Below are positions 45,228-54,731 of a DNA stretch of 64,000 nt, one piece after another. Position numbers and translations under genes: made by a program. Positions within the stretch are counted from its first letter, which is position 1. Each line of letters starts with the position of its first letter. The stretch is from Acidianus manzaensis. Lineage in GTDB: Archaea; Thermoproteota; Thermoprotei_A; Sulfolobales; Sulfolobaceae. Location of the stretch: contig NZ_CP020477.1 in assembly GCF_002116695.1 (NCBI RefSeq), positions 124,001 through 188,000 of the forward strand. Direction: 5' to 3'. The notes beneath the pieces are model-generated. The model searched no databases. It was not told the origin of the DNA and saw nothing but the letters and a program-made list of their open reading frames with translations.

Positions 45228-45989
45228 ATGAACACTGTAATTTATGATTTAGTTGATAATATTGCTATTGTAAGATTAAATAGACCTGAAAAGATGAATG
45301 CATTAAATATGGAAATGGTTAGAGATTTTGTTAACGTATTCAATGAGTTAGAAAATAAAAAAGTAAGGGCTGTAATAATTACTGGAAATGGAAGAGCTTT
45401 TTGTGCAGGAGCAGACGTTAATGAAATGAATACAATGAGTATAGAGGAAATAGCTAGAGTTGGTCACGCTCCTATGTGGGAGAGATTAAAGAGTTTTAGG
45501 AAGCCTGTGATAGCTGCATTAAATGGTTTAACTGTAGGAGGGGGTTTAGAATTAGCTATGGCTTGCGATATAATTATTGCTTCTGAGTCTGCAATGCTAG
45601 GACAACCTGAGATTAATCTCGGAATTATGCCTGGAGCCGGTGGGACTCAAAGGCTAACTAGGACTGTTGGAAAGTATAAAGGGATGGAAATGGTTTTAAC
45701 TGGGCAGTTAATTTCAGCGTGGGAAGCTTATAAGAGAGGGCTAGTTACTAAGGTAGTGCCAGAAGAAGCAGTAGTAGATGAGGCTTTAAGGATAGCTAAA
45801 GATATTGCATCTAAATCTGGTTTTGCAGTGGAGGAAGCTAAAGAAGCAGTGAATAAGGCTTTTGATACTACGCTTCAACAAGGTTTGGATTTTGAGAGGA
45901 GGAACTTTTACTTAACTGTTGTTAGTGAGGACGGAAGAGAAGGAATGAAGGCGTTTACGGAAAAAAGGAAACCTAATTGGAAGTCTTAA
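45228..45989 (+). CDS. Enoyl-CoA hydratase
   Basis: A 253-residue canonical crotonase: AIITGNGRAFCAGADVNEMN and ALNGLTVGGGLELAMACDI form the oxyanion hole. GQPEINLGIMPGAGGTQRLT supplies the first catalytic Glu, and the second sits in VGKYKGMEMVLTG. It hydrates trans-2-enoyl-CoA to 3-hydroxyacyl-CoA. The ATG has GGTGA 8 nt upstream, overlapping the end of the upstream isomerase, so the pair is co-translated. The substrate comes from the ligase/isomerase steps and the product would go to the dehydrogenase at 48289. Confidence 0.88.
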   Translation: MNTVIYDLVDNIAIVRLNRPEKMNALNMEMVRDFVNVFNELENKKVRAVIITGNGRAFCAGADVNEMNTMSIEEIARVGHAPMWERLKSFRKPVIAALNGLTVGGGLELAMACDIIIASESAMLGQPEINLGIMPGAGGTQRLTRTVGKYKGMEMVLTGQLISAWEAYKRGLVTKVVPEEAVVDEALRIAKDIASKSGFAVEEAKEAVNKAFDTTLQQGLDFERRNFYLTVVSEDGREGMKAFTEKRKPNWKS

Positions 45990-46028
45990 TCTATATACTT
46001 TTTTATATTTAATTAAATACGTATATAT

Positions 46029-46931
46029 GTGAATAGTAAAAGAAGATTGCAAAAGATTAAAGGAGGAAGTTATATAATTAGTTTGCCTACTGATTGGATA
46101 AAGAAAAATAATTTAGACGTTAAGAATGAGTTAGAAGTTTACGAGACTGCTGATGGATTAAAAATAAAGAAAGAAAAACCATTGAACGATGAAAAAGAAA
46201 TTTTATTGAATAAAGATCTGGATGAAGTAATTTATTTAATTTCTGTCTATTATATGCAAGGAGTAAGTAAGATTATTGTAAAGTCTGAAGATGTAATGAA
46301 TGCCGAAGTTAAGAGAGTTTTAAGAGAGTTACAGTTATCTCATCCTGGATTGGAGATAGATGATGAGACTTTTGATAAAATTTCTTTTAAGGTGAATTCT
46401 CAAATTTCTACTGATTTAGTTAACTTAGTTACTTCTTTTAGAAATAAGATCTTAAAGATTCTTACTGACCTGGAGAATGTTAACGGATTTAAAAAGGAAA
46501 TGTTGGATGATCTGCTAGCTAGGTGTGATAACTTAATGAGCGATTATAGGGCTATTATAAGGAATATTTCGTTGGGTATCCAATTAGATGATAGATACAA
46601 TTTCATGATTCCAGCTAAGGATGTAGTCCTATACGCTATATTGATGAGAGATATGGGAAGATTCGTAACACATTTAAAGACGTTTTTGAAGGTAACTGAT
46701 GATATAGATAAAAATTCTATTTCGCTAATAGCTGAAATGTTTAAGAAGGCTAGTGATATGTTCTTTACAGAGGATTTATCGGAGATTCAGATAATAAGAA
46801 GAAATATGAAAAATATAGAAAATAATTGTACTAAAAATTCTGAATCTTGCAAGGAAATTATTAGGATGGCCTCTTATGTTATAGCTTTAATGGATGATGC
46901 AGTCCATAAATCAGTAAGAATAGTCTATTAA
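46029..46931 (+). CDS. AbrB-type DNA-binding plus PhoU-like regulator
   Basis: A 300-residue protein. The start is GTG at 46029 (an in-frame ATG is absent), with a TATA-like element near 46003. Residues 1-45 carry an AbrB/SpoVT swapped-hairpin motif (LQKIKGGSYIISLPTDWIKK). The rest is a two-repeat helical PhoU-like bundle (for example DLVNLVTSFRNKILKILTDL and FVTHLKTFLKVTDD). This combination is usual for archaeal PhoU-type regulators; in a CoA-catabolic operon it may control neighbouring genes rather than phosphate uptake. It follows the hydratase by 40 nt with its own promoter. Confidence 0.75.
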   Translation: MNSKRRLQKIKGGSYIISLPTDWIKKNNLDVKNELEVYETADGLKIKKEKPLNDEKEILLNKDLDEVIYLISVYYMQGVSKIIVKSEDVMNAEVKRVLRELQLSHPGLEIDDETFDKISFKVNSQISTDLVNLVTSFRNKILKILTDLENVNGFKKEMLDDLLARCDNLMSDYRAIIRNISLGIQLDDRYNFMIPAKDVVLYAILMRDMGRFVTHLKTFLKVTDDIDKNSISLIAEMFKKASDMFFTEDLSEIQIIRRNMKNIENNCTKNSESCKEIIRMASYVIALMDDAVHKSVRIVY

Positions 46932-47021
46932 TAATAATATTTATCTCGAGTTTTTAGTATTCTTGTTAATGACAAAGTATAATTACAAAATCTTCTTAGG
47001 ACTTTCACTCAAATTATTTCA

Positions 47022-47107
47022 ATCTAATAAGTGTCATTTGAATTGAGCTAATTTTACCACGGTTAATTAAGACATCAACCTCAATTTTCAGACACTTTAG
47101 AACTAAA
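47022..47107 (-). repeat. Dispersed repeat copy G, in a 0.33-kb intergenic space
   Basis: On the minus strand it reads GTTTAGTTCTAAAGTGTCTG, then AAAATTGAGGTTGATGTC, a variable middle and ATTCAAATGACACTTATT. The match to copy B is weaker than for other copies, but block order and spacing are kept. The rest of 46932-47261 is AT-rich with the promoter of the diiron gene at the right end. Confidence 0.45.
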
Positions 47108-47261
47108 CATTTCTATATATTTTTGATTCTTACTATTTTATAATAAATTCTAAATCGAAAAATATACATAATATATGTTATTTATATATGTTTCTATTAG
47201 ATAATTATATGTTCTAATAAACTTATATATGAAGAAATAACAAATTATATATGAGGTAATT

Positions 47262-48278
47262 ATGATGAAACATGATCTAGACTTTAATATGGAACCAGAT
47301 TTTCCACCTAATAATGCATATCCTCCAAAATGGAATTTTGATAATGAAAAAGCTTGGCAATTATATAGGAGAGCTAAAAGAGAGCAATGGGATGAAGATA
47401 ATATAAATTGGGAAGAAATTAAGGAATATGCGTCGGGATTAGATAGAAAACAAAGATTAGCTATAGCGTATTGGTGGAGTTTATTATCTAATTTTGATAA
47501 CGCTACCCCAGTTTTTGCTTATGCAGTTGTAAAGTCTTTTGAAAATCATTTGGATACTGCAGTAAGGGGAATATTAACTACTATAACATATGATGAAAAT
47601 AGGCATAACATGGTGTGCGGATTATCTATAAATAACATATTACCTGGATTTCCGTTTAATTTTAAACCTCAAGATGAATTGGAAAGAAAAGCTATGTTAA
47701 ATGTATTATGGACATGGTGGAATGGCTCAAGATATTGGAAGGCTTACTTGGAAGCTTATAATAAATATACTTTTGACGTACTTTTTACGTCGTTTATGAT
47801 GGGTGAAGCGGCAGCTACTACTGTGTTTTCTACTATGGCTAAGGGAGCAAAGATAAGACAATTCCAGGAAATTTTTAAGAATACTGCAGTTGACGAAACA
47901 AGACATTATGCGTTCACTCACTTAATTATGAGTGATAATGCTGGAACCATGGATGATGAGAGGAAGAAATTAGTTACTAAACAAGTAAGAGCTGGATTTG
48001 TATTTCTTTCATTAATTACATATTTACCTCCTAAGGATTTCTGGAAATTACCACCTTGGTTTGTAGAAGTTCACGAAAAAATGGAGGATTTAGCTAGGAG
48101 TGCTGGTTTTTATATTCCAGATATTAAGGAAAAGGAAGACGCATGGAGGAACGCTATAATAAGGGTTGGAAGTAGTTTGAAAAGATATAATATAAAAATG
48201 CCTGCTATGCCAGAACTTGGGATTACTGGAGAGGAAGTTTTCGATATAAAAGAGGGAGATATTATACCTGTTTTTTAG
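47262..48278 (+). CDS. Ferritin-like diiron protein, possible oxygenase/oxidase
   Basis: The 338-residue protein has two E-x-x-H helices 100 residues apart: YDENRHN (Glu112, His115) and VDETRHY (Glu212, His215). A Glu182 in FMMGEAAATTVF is 30 residues before the second, and Asp79 (SNFDNATP) or Glu94 could be the matching first ligand. This is the ligand set of diiron ferritin-like enzymes such as R2, R2lox, AurF and multicomponent monooxygenases. The specific subfamily is not clear. The ATG has GAGGT about 7 nt upstream. The dehydrogenase gene follows 10 nt later with GGTGGA, so both are in the CoA-catabolism module. Confidence 0.7.
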   Translation: MMKHDLDFNMEPDFPPNNAYPPKWNFDNEKAWQLYRRAKREQWDEDNINWEEIKEYASGLDRKQRLAIAYWWSLLSNFDNATPVFAYAVVKSFENHLDTAVRGILTTITYDENRHNMVCGLSINNILPGFPFNFKPQDELERKAMLNVLWTWWNGSRYWKAYLEAYNKYTFDVLFTSFMMGEAAATTVFSTMAKGAKIRQFQEIFKNTAVDETRHYAFTHLIMSDNAGTMDDERKKLVTKQVRAGFVFLSLITYLPPKDFWKLPPWFVEVHEKMEDLARSAGFYIPDIKEKEDAWRNAIIRVGSSLKRYNIKMPAMPELGITGEEVFDIKEGDIIPVF

Positions 48279-48288
48279 GTGGAATTGA

Positions 48289-49303
48289 ATGAAAGTTCTA
48301 GTAGTAGGAGCAGGTACTATGGGTCATGGAATTGCAGAAGTTTTTTCTTTTAAAAATTATGTTTATATTTATGATAGTTATCCTCAAGCGTTAAGTAAGG
48401 GATTGGAAAATATTAAATGGTCTTTAAATAAACTTAAGGAAAAAGGGATAGTTAAAGATGTTGATGTAGATCTTGGGAAGAATTATACCATTAAAGGAAT
48501 TGAAAGATGTTGATGTAGATCTAGTAATTGAAGCTGTTCCTGAAAATTTTGATTTAAAATTAAATGTGTTTAAGACATTACAATCTGCTAAAATAATTAA
48601 GGATAACGTTATAGTAGCTTCTAATACCAGTAGCCTTCCTATAAGTGAGTTAAGTACAGGAATAACTTATCCGGAAAATTTTCTAGGATTACATTTTTTT
48701 AATCCTCCAGTTATGATGAAGTTAGTAGAAGTAGTAAAAGGTAATAAGACGTCTGATGAGACGTTTAAAAAAGGTATTGAGATAGTAAAAAATATAGATA
48801 AGATACCTATTCCTGTTAGAAAAGACGTTGTTGGATTTGTTGTTAATAGGATTTTATTCAGAATATTTACTTCTGCATGCAATTTGCTTAATTCTTATTC
48901 TGTTGAGGAGATAGATAGTTTAGCTAAATATGTATTAGGTTTTCCTATGGGTATATTTGAGTTATTAGATTATACTGGAATAGATACTAACTATTTTATC
49001 AGTAATGAAGTAAAAAAGAGAGGTTACAATTTTGAATGTAAAGAATTAAAGATTTTATACGAAAAAGGATATCTTGGAGCTAAAAATGGTAAAGGTTTTT
49101 ATGATTGGTCTCATGGAAGGCCTTCTATTGTAAGAACTGAGAGAATGCCAGCTTCTAAAGATTTAATTGGAGATGCTATAAGTGAGGCTCACTGGCTAGT
49201 AGATAATCAAGTGTCAGATAAGGATGATATAGATTTAGCTGTAAAATTAGGTTTAGGTTGGAAAAAGGGCATATTTGAGTATGAAAAAGAGATAAATAAC
49301 TAA
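48289..49303 (+). pseudogene. 3-hydroxyacyl-CoA dehydrogenase, single frameshift
   Basis: Frame one (48289-48513) begins MKVLVVGAGTMGHGIAEVFS with the NAD-binding loop and ends prematurely. Frame two, one base ahead, carries the rest to 49303: VDLVIEAVPENFDLKLNV, IVASNTSSLPISELST, GLHFFNPPVMMKLVEVVKG with the catalytic His, and KDVVGFVVNRILFRIFTSAC, then the C-terminal domain. Removing one G from the GGG at 48475-48477 would restore a full-length protein of about 337 residues (DVDVDLGRIIPLKELKDVDV). Everything else looks intact, so a recent mutation, a sequencing error or programmed +1 shift are all possible. A 20-bp direct repeat (48454-48473 and 48503-48522) flanks the site. Confidence 0.75.
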
Positions 49304-49315
49304 AAGAAAAAGATT

Positions 49316-52300
49316 TTATTTTACAAAAAACAATATAATTAGTATAATAGATATTAATACTATACCTATAGAGTAATATGCTACATAATTTCTTAATATT
49401 CCTGATTGAATCTTTGGTACTGCATATGTACCGAATGCTTTTATGCTAGTAGGCAATTTTAAATTAAGTATAGTATAGTATTGATCTTCTACTCTCTCAA
49501 ATAACCAATTAAATGCATTGTTACCATAAATCCCTATTTTATCTAGTACTGGATATAAGAAAAATCCAGTATCAAAGAACTTAATTATTGGATCAATATT
49601 TAGATTAATTTGTCTAGAGAATAGAAATGACGCAAAAATAACTCCTATCGCTGAAATTATTGCGTCATAGTCAGAAAAGTAGAGAAGTTTGCTTACTGTT
49701 AGCATTTGAGTAGAAAAGAATCTCATTATTACCAACATGAATGGACTAATTGCTAATGTAAATGCTACAAGAAAAGATGGAGAAATTATCATTAGTTTTC
49801 CTATCTTTTTATCTTTATGAATTTCTGGTATTGTTTCCATTTTATGCGTGTATGCGAAAAGTCTAAAATTACCTGATTTAAAATTGAAATTATTGGTAAA
49901 TACAGTAAATTCTGATTTCCATGCAAATGTTTTTACTAGGTATCTAATTATATACAGTGCGGCTGCAAATTCTAGACATAAATAAATTGCCTCTAATGCA
50001 GGATTGAAAGTTAGTAAGTTTGCTATGAATGAGTGTGCCCAAAAGCCTATTAAAGGAGGTATACTGGCAAGGTTTAGTGCTGAAATTAGCTGTAATATAA
50101 ATACTCCTCTTAATTCTTTATAAAGTGATGAGTATTCTTCTATAAATCTACTTTCAGTATAATGTATTACCGATCCTGTGTTCATAAATAATGACGCTTT
50201 GTATATTCCATGAGCTATTATTTGGAATAATCCTATTGCAATTCCAGAGTATACATATAATGGCGAGTGGAAGTAAATAGAAAGTAATCCTCCTATAGAG
50301 GATGAGAGAATTGCTAGACTTATCTGATCTGCTGTAGAGTTAGCTAATATCACTTTCTGTTCTTTTGATACTAATGCTCCAAAAGTAGTATACACTGCAG
50401 TAAATATTGATAATCCTATCATTATCTCGAAAAATGTAATATTTTTTGTATAAATTAAAAATGGATATGTAATGAATGTTAGTATTGCACCTAGATTTAC
50501 CATTGTAGCTGCATGTATTAATGCACTGATAGGTGTTGGCCCAGTCATTGCTGTAACTAGCCATTGTGTAAATGGAAATACTGCACTCTTAGCTAAACCA
50601 CCTAAATATAGTGTGATTAAGAGTATTAATGAATAAGGAGAGTGAACCAGTATAGAAAAACTGCCAAACAGCGATTGAGCAGGAGGATATAATGTAGAAA
50701 TTCCATCAAATTGTGAAAATGTAGTAGAGAATAGTAAATATCCTAAACCAAATATTAATCCAGTGTCTGCAGTCCTAGTGAATATTAGAGCTCTTAATCC
50801 ACTCTTATATGGTGTTGATAAGTATTTTATTCCAAGAAATGATCTTCCAGATCCTACAATATTTTTACTAGAATCGTTTATGTAGTAACTTATTAATGCG
50901 AATGAAGCTAATGAAGTTCCTTCCCATCCAAATAAAAATAAGAAAATATTATCCGAGAGTACAACAGCTAACATGGAGGTTACAAAAAATCCAAAGAAGC
51001 CCCAATATCTCCTTAATACACTGTCTTCTTTCATGTAATCTATGCTGTATAATGAAATGAAAAATGAGATTATCAGTATAAATGACGATAATATTGCTTG
51101 CATTAATGATGAACTAAATGAGAAGTAACTTAATAACGTGAATGAGAAAACTGGAGATAAAAATGTATGTTTTACCAAAAGAATATTTATAAGAGTATAT
51201 ATTGCTAGACCTGCTGCAATACCTATAGATGCAGTTGAAATACTACCTCTAATATCTTGATTAAATGTTTTAGGAGTTATCAGTGCTATAAATGCACCAA
51301 TCGAAGGTAAAAGAACTATAAGTGGTAAAAGTATATAGTTTCCGCCTACAAATGTAATGAAATTAGAAAATGCATTTGTAAGTATTTCCGGATATATAGA
51401 GAATATAACGCTAAATATTGCTAGTGCACCTATAATGGAACTGATTAAGCTCTTATCTATTGATATTGTGGTTTTTGTTCCTCCATATACGTCTTTAAAT
51501 AACATGACTCCATATGCAGACGAAAGTGCCATTGTAATGAAGATGCCAATAAGTATTGGTATGAACCATAGTCCTATTAAGTGTACTAAATCTGCAGATG
51601 CTAGTATTAGAAGTACTTCTCCTAAAAATCCTATTGTTGGTGGCAAACCTAATACATTTAATAGTCCTATGAAAGAAAATGATGTAAATGCAGGCGAAGT
51701 TTTAAATAGCATTAAATTTTTGTCGTCTATTTTCTCTTCTATACTGCCTATTGAAGTAAAGAGTATTCCTTTTCCTAATGCTATACTTACGTAAATTATT
51801 GCAGATGCTAGAATTCCTAATGGTAATTCTACTTTAGATCCTAAACCTAACATAAAAGAGATAGAGGCTCCTAGTAGTAAGTAGCCGAATTGGGAAATAC
51901 TGCTATATCCTAAGAATTTGTTAAAATCTTTTTGAGCAAATGTATTCACTGCACCATATATCATTGTTAGTAATGCCCATGCAATAAAGATCGGAGATAG
52001 GTAGCTCAAGGAGTTAAATAAATAGAAGTATATTATTATTACAAATATGAACATACCAGTAACTAATGTATTGATGACAATAGCTGGCGATGGGGACTCT
52101 TTATAGGTTTTAGGTAACCATGTGTTAAATCCTAATTGTGCACCCTTTATCAGCATGCCCAATATTCCTAATAGGAAGAATAGTGGAGCATATGGCAATA
52201 CAGAAAAGTTATTAAATACATCATCTATTTTATAAATATTCATTGTACCCGCTCTTAAGCCTATGAGAATTATAGATGATAAAAATAGTGCCATTCCTAC

Positions 52301-52768
52301 TTGTGACCAAAGAATAAATATTGATGAGGCTTTTTCTCTGTCAGATTTCCCATATATTAATATCATGAAAAATACTGAGAAAATTGAGATCTCTAGAAAT
52401 ATAAAGAGTTCCAATAAATTAACTGATAGAGCAGTATATATTAACGATACTCCGGCTAATGACAGTAATCCGTATATTAAACTAGAATTTACGCTTCTGG
52501 ACTTAAAATAGTCATATGAAAATATTATTGATGCAAGAGAAACTATTATAATTGCAATAATAAAAGGATAATTTAGCTGATTTATAGTAAATCCAATAGA
52601 GCCAATTTTATTAATATTATAGAAGGATATAAACAAACCATAGTTAAAGAGATAATAGACATTAATTACTATACTAGCTATCCCGGTAAAAAGTGAAATT
52701 CTCTTATTAATAAAGAATGTTAATCCAACAAGTATAGCAGATATTATTAAAATGAAGGGAATTATCAT
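49316..52768 (-). CDS. Giant fused antiporter-like subunit (NuoN/M-type plus NuoL-type)
   Basis: At 1150 residues it is about twice the length of one such subunit. Residues 1 to about 490 are NuoN/NuoM/MrpD-like (NTWLPKTYKESPSPAIVINT with the TM7-8 Lys region KGAQ). Residues about 500-1150 are NuoL/MrpA-like: SLYSIDYMKEDSVLRRYWGF, FLFLFGWEGTSLASFALISY, GGLAKSAVFPFTQWLVTAMT, GPTPISALIHAATMVNLGAI and IAHGIYKASLFMNTGSVIHY. Charged residues for proton transfer are kept in both halves. There are about 30 membrane helices. No other complex I, hydrogenase or Mrp genes adjoin. The ATG (52768) has GGTGAGA upstream. It probably moves H+ or Na+ with a partner coded elsewhere. Confidence 0.8.
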   Translation of the reverse strand: MIIPFILIISAILVGLTFFINKRISLFTGIASIVINVYYLFNYGLFISFYNINKIGSIGFTINQLNYPFIIAIIIVSLASIIFSYDYFKSRSVNSSLIYGLLSLAGVSLIYTALSVNLLELFIFLEISIFSVFFMILIYGKSDREKASSIFILWSQVGMALFLSSIILIGLRAGTMNIYKIDDVFNNFSVLPYAPLFFLLGILGMLIKGAQLGFNTWLPKTYKESPSPAIVINTLVTGMFIFVIIIYFYLFNSLSYLSPIFIAWALLTMIYGAVNTFAQKDFNKFLGYSSISQFGYLLLGASISFMLGLGSKVELPLGILASAIIYVSIALGKGILFTSIGSIEEKIDDKNLMLFKTSPAFTSFSFIGLLNVLGLPPTIGFLGEVLLILASADLVHLIGLWFIPILIGIFITMALSSAYGVMLFKDVYGGTKTTISIDKSLISSIIGALAIFSVIFSIYPEILTNAFSNFITFVGGNYILLPLIVLLPSIGAFIALITPKTFNQDIRGSISTASIGIAAGLAIYTLINILLVKHTFLSPVFSFTLLSYFSFSSSLMQAILSSFILIISFFISLYSIDYMKEDSVLRRYWGFFGFFVTSMLAVVLSDNIFLFLFGWEGTSLASFALISYYINDSSKNIVGSGRSFLGIKYLSTPYKSGLRALIFTRTADTGLIFGLGYLLFSTTFSQFDGISTLYPPAQSLFGSFSILVHSPYSLILLITLYLGGLAKSAVFPFTQWLVTAMTGPTPISALIHAATMVNLGAILTFITYPFLIYTKNITFFEIMIGLSIFTAVYTTFGALVSKEQKVILANSTADQISLAILSSSIGGLLSIYFHSPLYVYSGIAIGLFQIIAHGIYKASLFMNTGSVIHYTESRFIEEYSSLYKELRGVFILQLISALNLASIPPLIGFWAHSFIANLLTFNPALEAIYLCLEFAAALYIIRYLVKTFAWKSEFTVFTNNFNFKSGNFRLFAYTHKMETIPEIHKDKKIGKLMIISPSFLVAFTLAISPFMLVIMRFFSTQMLTVSKLLYFSDYDAIISAIGVIFASFLFSRQINLNIDPIIKFFDTGFFLYPVLDKIGIYGNNAFNWLFERVEDQYYTILNLKLPTSIKAFGTYAVPKIQSGILRNYVAYYSIGIVLISIILIILFFVK

Positions 52769-53370
52769 GATGAAATCTCACCACAATATAGGAATGATTA
52801 AGCTTTAGTATTAAAGTATAAGCCTAAATAATGTTTATTAAATTTAAGTATATTATATTCATAATTTAGAAAAGATATTTAATGTTAGATTGAGAAGTTA
52901 AACAAATATTTTCTTGTATTTTTCAAGTGTATTTTTCATAGTTAATTTAAACTAACTCACTATATTTTAAGTAGAATTAGAGATAAATTTTAATTTTTAT
53001 GAGTTAGCAAAAAATTCATTTAGAATAACGTAAAAATAACGTAGTTTAGTATCAATTTTATGGAGATTTAATTAATTTATAATCAATTAAGAGGAGAAAT
53101 ACTATTTAGAAAATCTAAAGAGTAATATGAAAATTTTGACTATATCATTTTATAGAAAATTGCTATATTTTTTCCTTTTTTTTACACTATTAACTTCTAT
53201 TCATACTTTTGTAAAATTTAATGGCAACTGTTGAACTAATAAATAATATTTAACTTATTTACATTATATAGTAGTGAGTTTTTAACAATTGATTTTCTAT
53301 TTTAAATATAAACTAAAAAAGTTATAAAAGTATTTTAGAGAAAAATCATCTGGATTAAATTATCTCTAAA
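52769..53370. other. Intergenic, 0.6 kb, no gene seen
   Basis: This is very AT-rich DNA between two convergent-from-left minus-strand genes. I see no ORF, repeat copy or GC-rich RNA. The right portion may hold the terminator of the SDR gene. Confidence 0.5.
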
Positions 53371-54141
53371 TTATTTTGGATTTTTTTCTGGAGAACTGAT
53401 AGGAATTAGTGAAGTTAGTCCTCCATCTATAACTACACATACGCCAGTTATGAATGATGCTAAATCAGAGGATAAGAATGCTGTTAAGTAACCTATGTCT
53501 TCCGGTGAACCTATTCTTTTCAATGGATATACTTCAGCCCATTCCTTTATTTTATCTTCAATCTTATCTTTACCAACTTCCTGTTCTGCAGCCCATTCTA
53601 ATAATGGAGTTCTAATTGAACCTGGACATATAGCTATTGATCTTATAAATGGAGCAAAATCTACTGCTATGCTTCTAGTTAAACCTAAAAGAGCATGCTT
53701 ACTAGTTGTATATGCTGCAACTCTCTTCTGAGTTGCTAAAGATTGAATTGAAGCTATATTAATAATTACTCCTTTTTTCTGTTTTAGCATGTAAGGTATA
53801 GAATATTTGGACAATAAGAATGGCCCTTTTACATTCACGTTAATTATTTTGTCCCATTCTTCTTCACTTACTTCGTTTATAGATCCGTAGCTTTCTATCC
53901 CTGCATTATTAACTAAAATATCTATCTTATTATATTTTTGAATTACATAATTTATTCCGTTTAATACTTCTTCCTTCTTTGATATGTCTACTTTGAAGAA
54001 ATCCACTTCATAAGCTGGTTTAATTATATCAAAATTTACAACTTTTACACCTTCTTTCATTAGAACTTTTGCTATTCCTTCTCCTATACCTTTTGATGCT
54101 CCAGTTATTATACCTATTTTATCCTTGAGATTTAGATCCAT
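53371..54141 (-). CDS. Short-chain dehydrogenase/reductase
   Basis: The 256-residue protein (from ATG 54141; a GTG 6 nt upstream is possible) has the classical SDR set: GIITGASKGIGEGIAKVLMK for the cofactor, NNAGIESYG, and YTTSKHALLGLTRS with the Tyr-x-x-x-Lys pair, then a C-terminal SITGVCVVIDGG-like end (FITGVCVVIDGGLTSLIP). It would reduce or oxidise a small carbonyl or hydroxyl substrate. A TTTATTTA element is 20-31 nt before the chosen ATG. No strong clue to substrate; the context is carbon catabolism. Confidence 0.8.
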   Translation of the reverse strand: MDLNLKDKIGIITGASKGIGEGIAKVLMKEGVKVVNFDIIKPAYEVDFFKVDISKKEEVLNGINYVIQKYNKIDILVNNAGIESYGSINEVSEEEWDKIINVNVKGPFLLSKYSIPYMLKQKKGVIINIASIQSLATQKRVAAYTTSKHALLGLTRSIAVDFAPFIRSIAICPGSIRTPLLEWAAEQEVGKDKIEDKIKEWAEVYPLKRIGSPEDIGYLTAFLSSDLASFITGVCVVIDGGLTSLIPISSPEKNPK

Positions 54142-54182
54142 ATGCACTATGCGATATGCTAAATAAATGTTTTTCTTGAAAC

Positions 54183-54731
54183 TTATCGAAAGATAATTAA
54201 GAGAGAGAATATTAATAGAACACCAATAACATAAATATAATCAAAATTATATTTTGTTAGAGAAAGTAGAATTTTCTGAGAGTTTTTTGCAAATTCGAAT
54301 ACAATCTCTTTTATTATTATTGATAAAACTAAGAATAGAATAATATAATTCATGAAAACTGCAATTGCCAATACTAGAAGTAAACTCATCTGAAGTAGAG
54401 AATTAACAAAGGAATAAGTTATAAGATTTGATAAAGTTGGTTTCATATTTCCTGAATAATGAAGAATTTTACCTATAAGGACTTTTGCTATAGAATGCAA
54501 TAAAAGGAGATAAAATATAATTATCTTTAGTAGAAAAGAAGAATCTAAAGGTAAAACATAAACTAACAAGATACCAAGCAAATAGTATACTATACTAGTC
54601 AAGATAGGAACTAAATAAGCTATATTACCTTTAAATGAATAAAAGTAATAGGAAAAAAGTAATCCCTTGTGCGGATCTATTCCTTCTAAAACGCTAAGGA
54701 TAACAATAGGAATCAGAAGAAGCGTCTCCAC
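54183..54731 (-). CDS. Small integral membrane protein, overlapping SBP56
   Basis: About five membrane helices in 182 residues. The first has the acidic/His motif VLEGIDPHKGLLFSYYF, loosely like the H-x4-D or D-x-x-H signatures of UreH/NicO-type metal carriers, and a later SIAKVLIGKILHYSGNMKP has another His. No family was firmly recognised. The GTG start lies 38 nt inside the SBP56 coding region, with a GGTGAGAT ribosome site about 12 nt before it, so translation is coupled to SBP56. The pairing suggests a role connected with SBP56 such as metal supply or membrane docking; this is inference. Confidence 0.6.
   Translation of the reverse strand: METLLLIPIVILSVLEGIDPHKGLLFSYYFYSFKGNIAYLVPILTSIVYYLLGILLVYVLPLDSSFLLKIIIFYLLLLHSIAKVLIGKILHYSGNMKPTLSNLITYSFVNSLLQMSLLLVLAIAVFMNYIILFLVLSIIIKEIVFEFAKNSQKILLSLTKYNFDYIYVIGVLLIFSLLIIFR

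Noticed and set aside
48473..49303. Independent start for the second part of the hydroxyacyl-CoA dehydrogenase
   Set aside because: The TTG there has no ribosome site and the product would lack the NAD-binding loop; one inserted base explains the break better.
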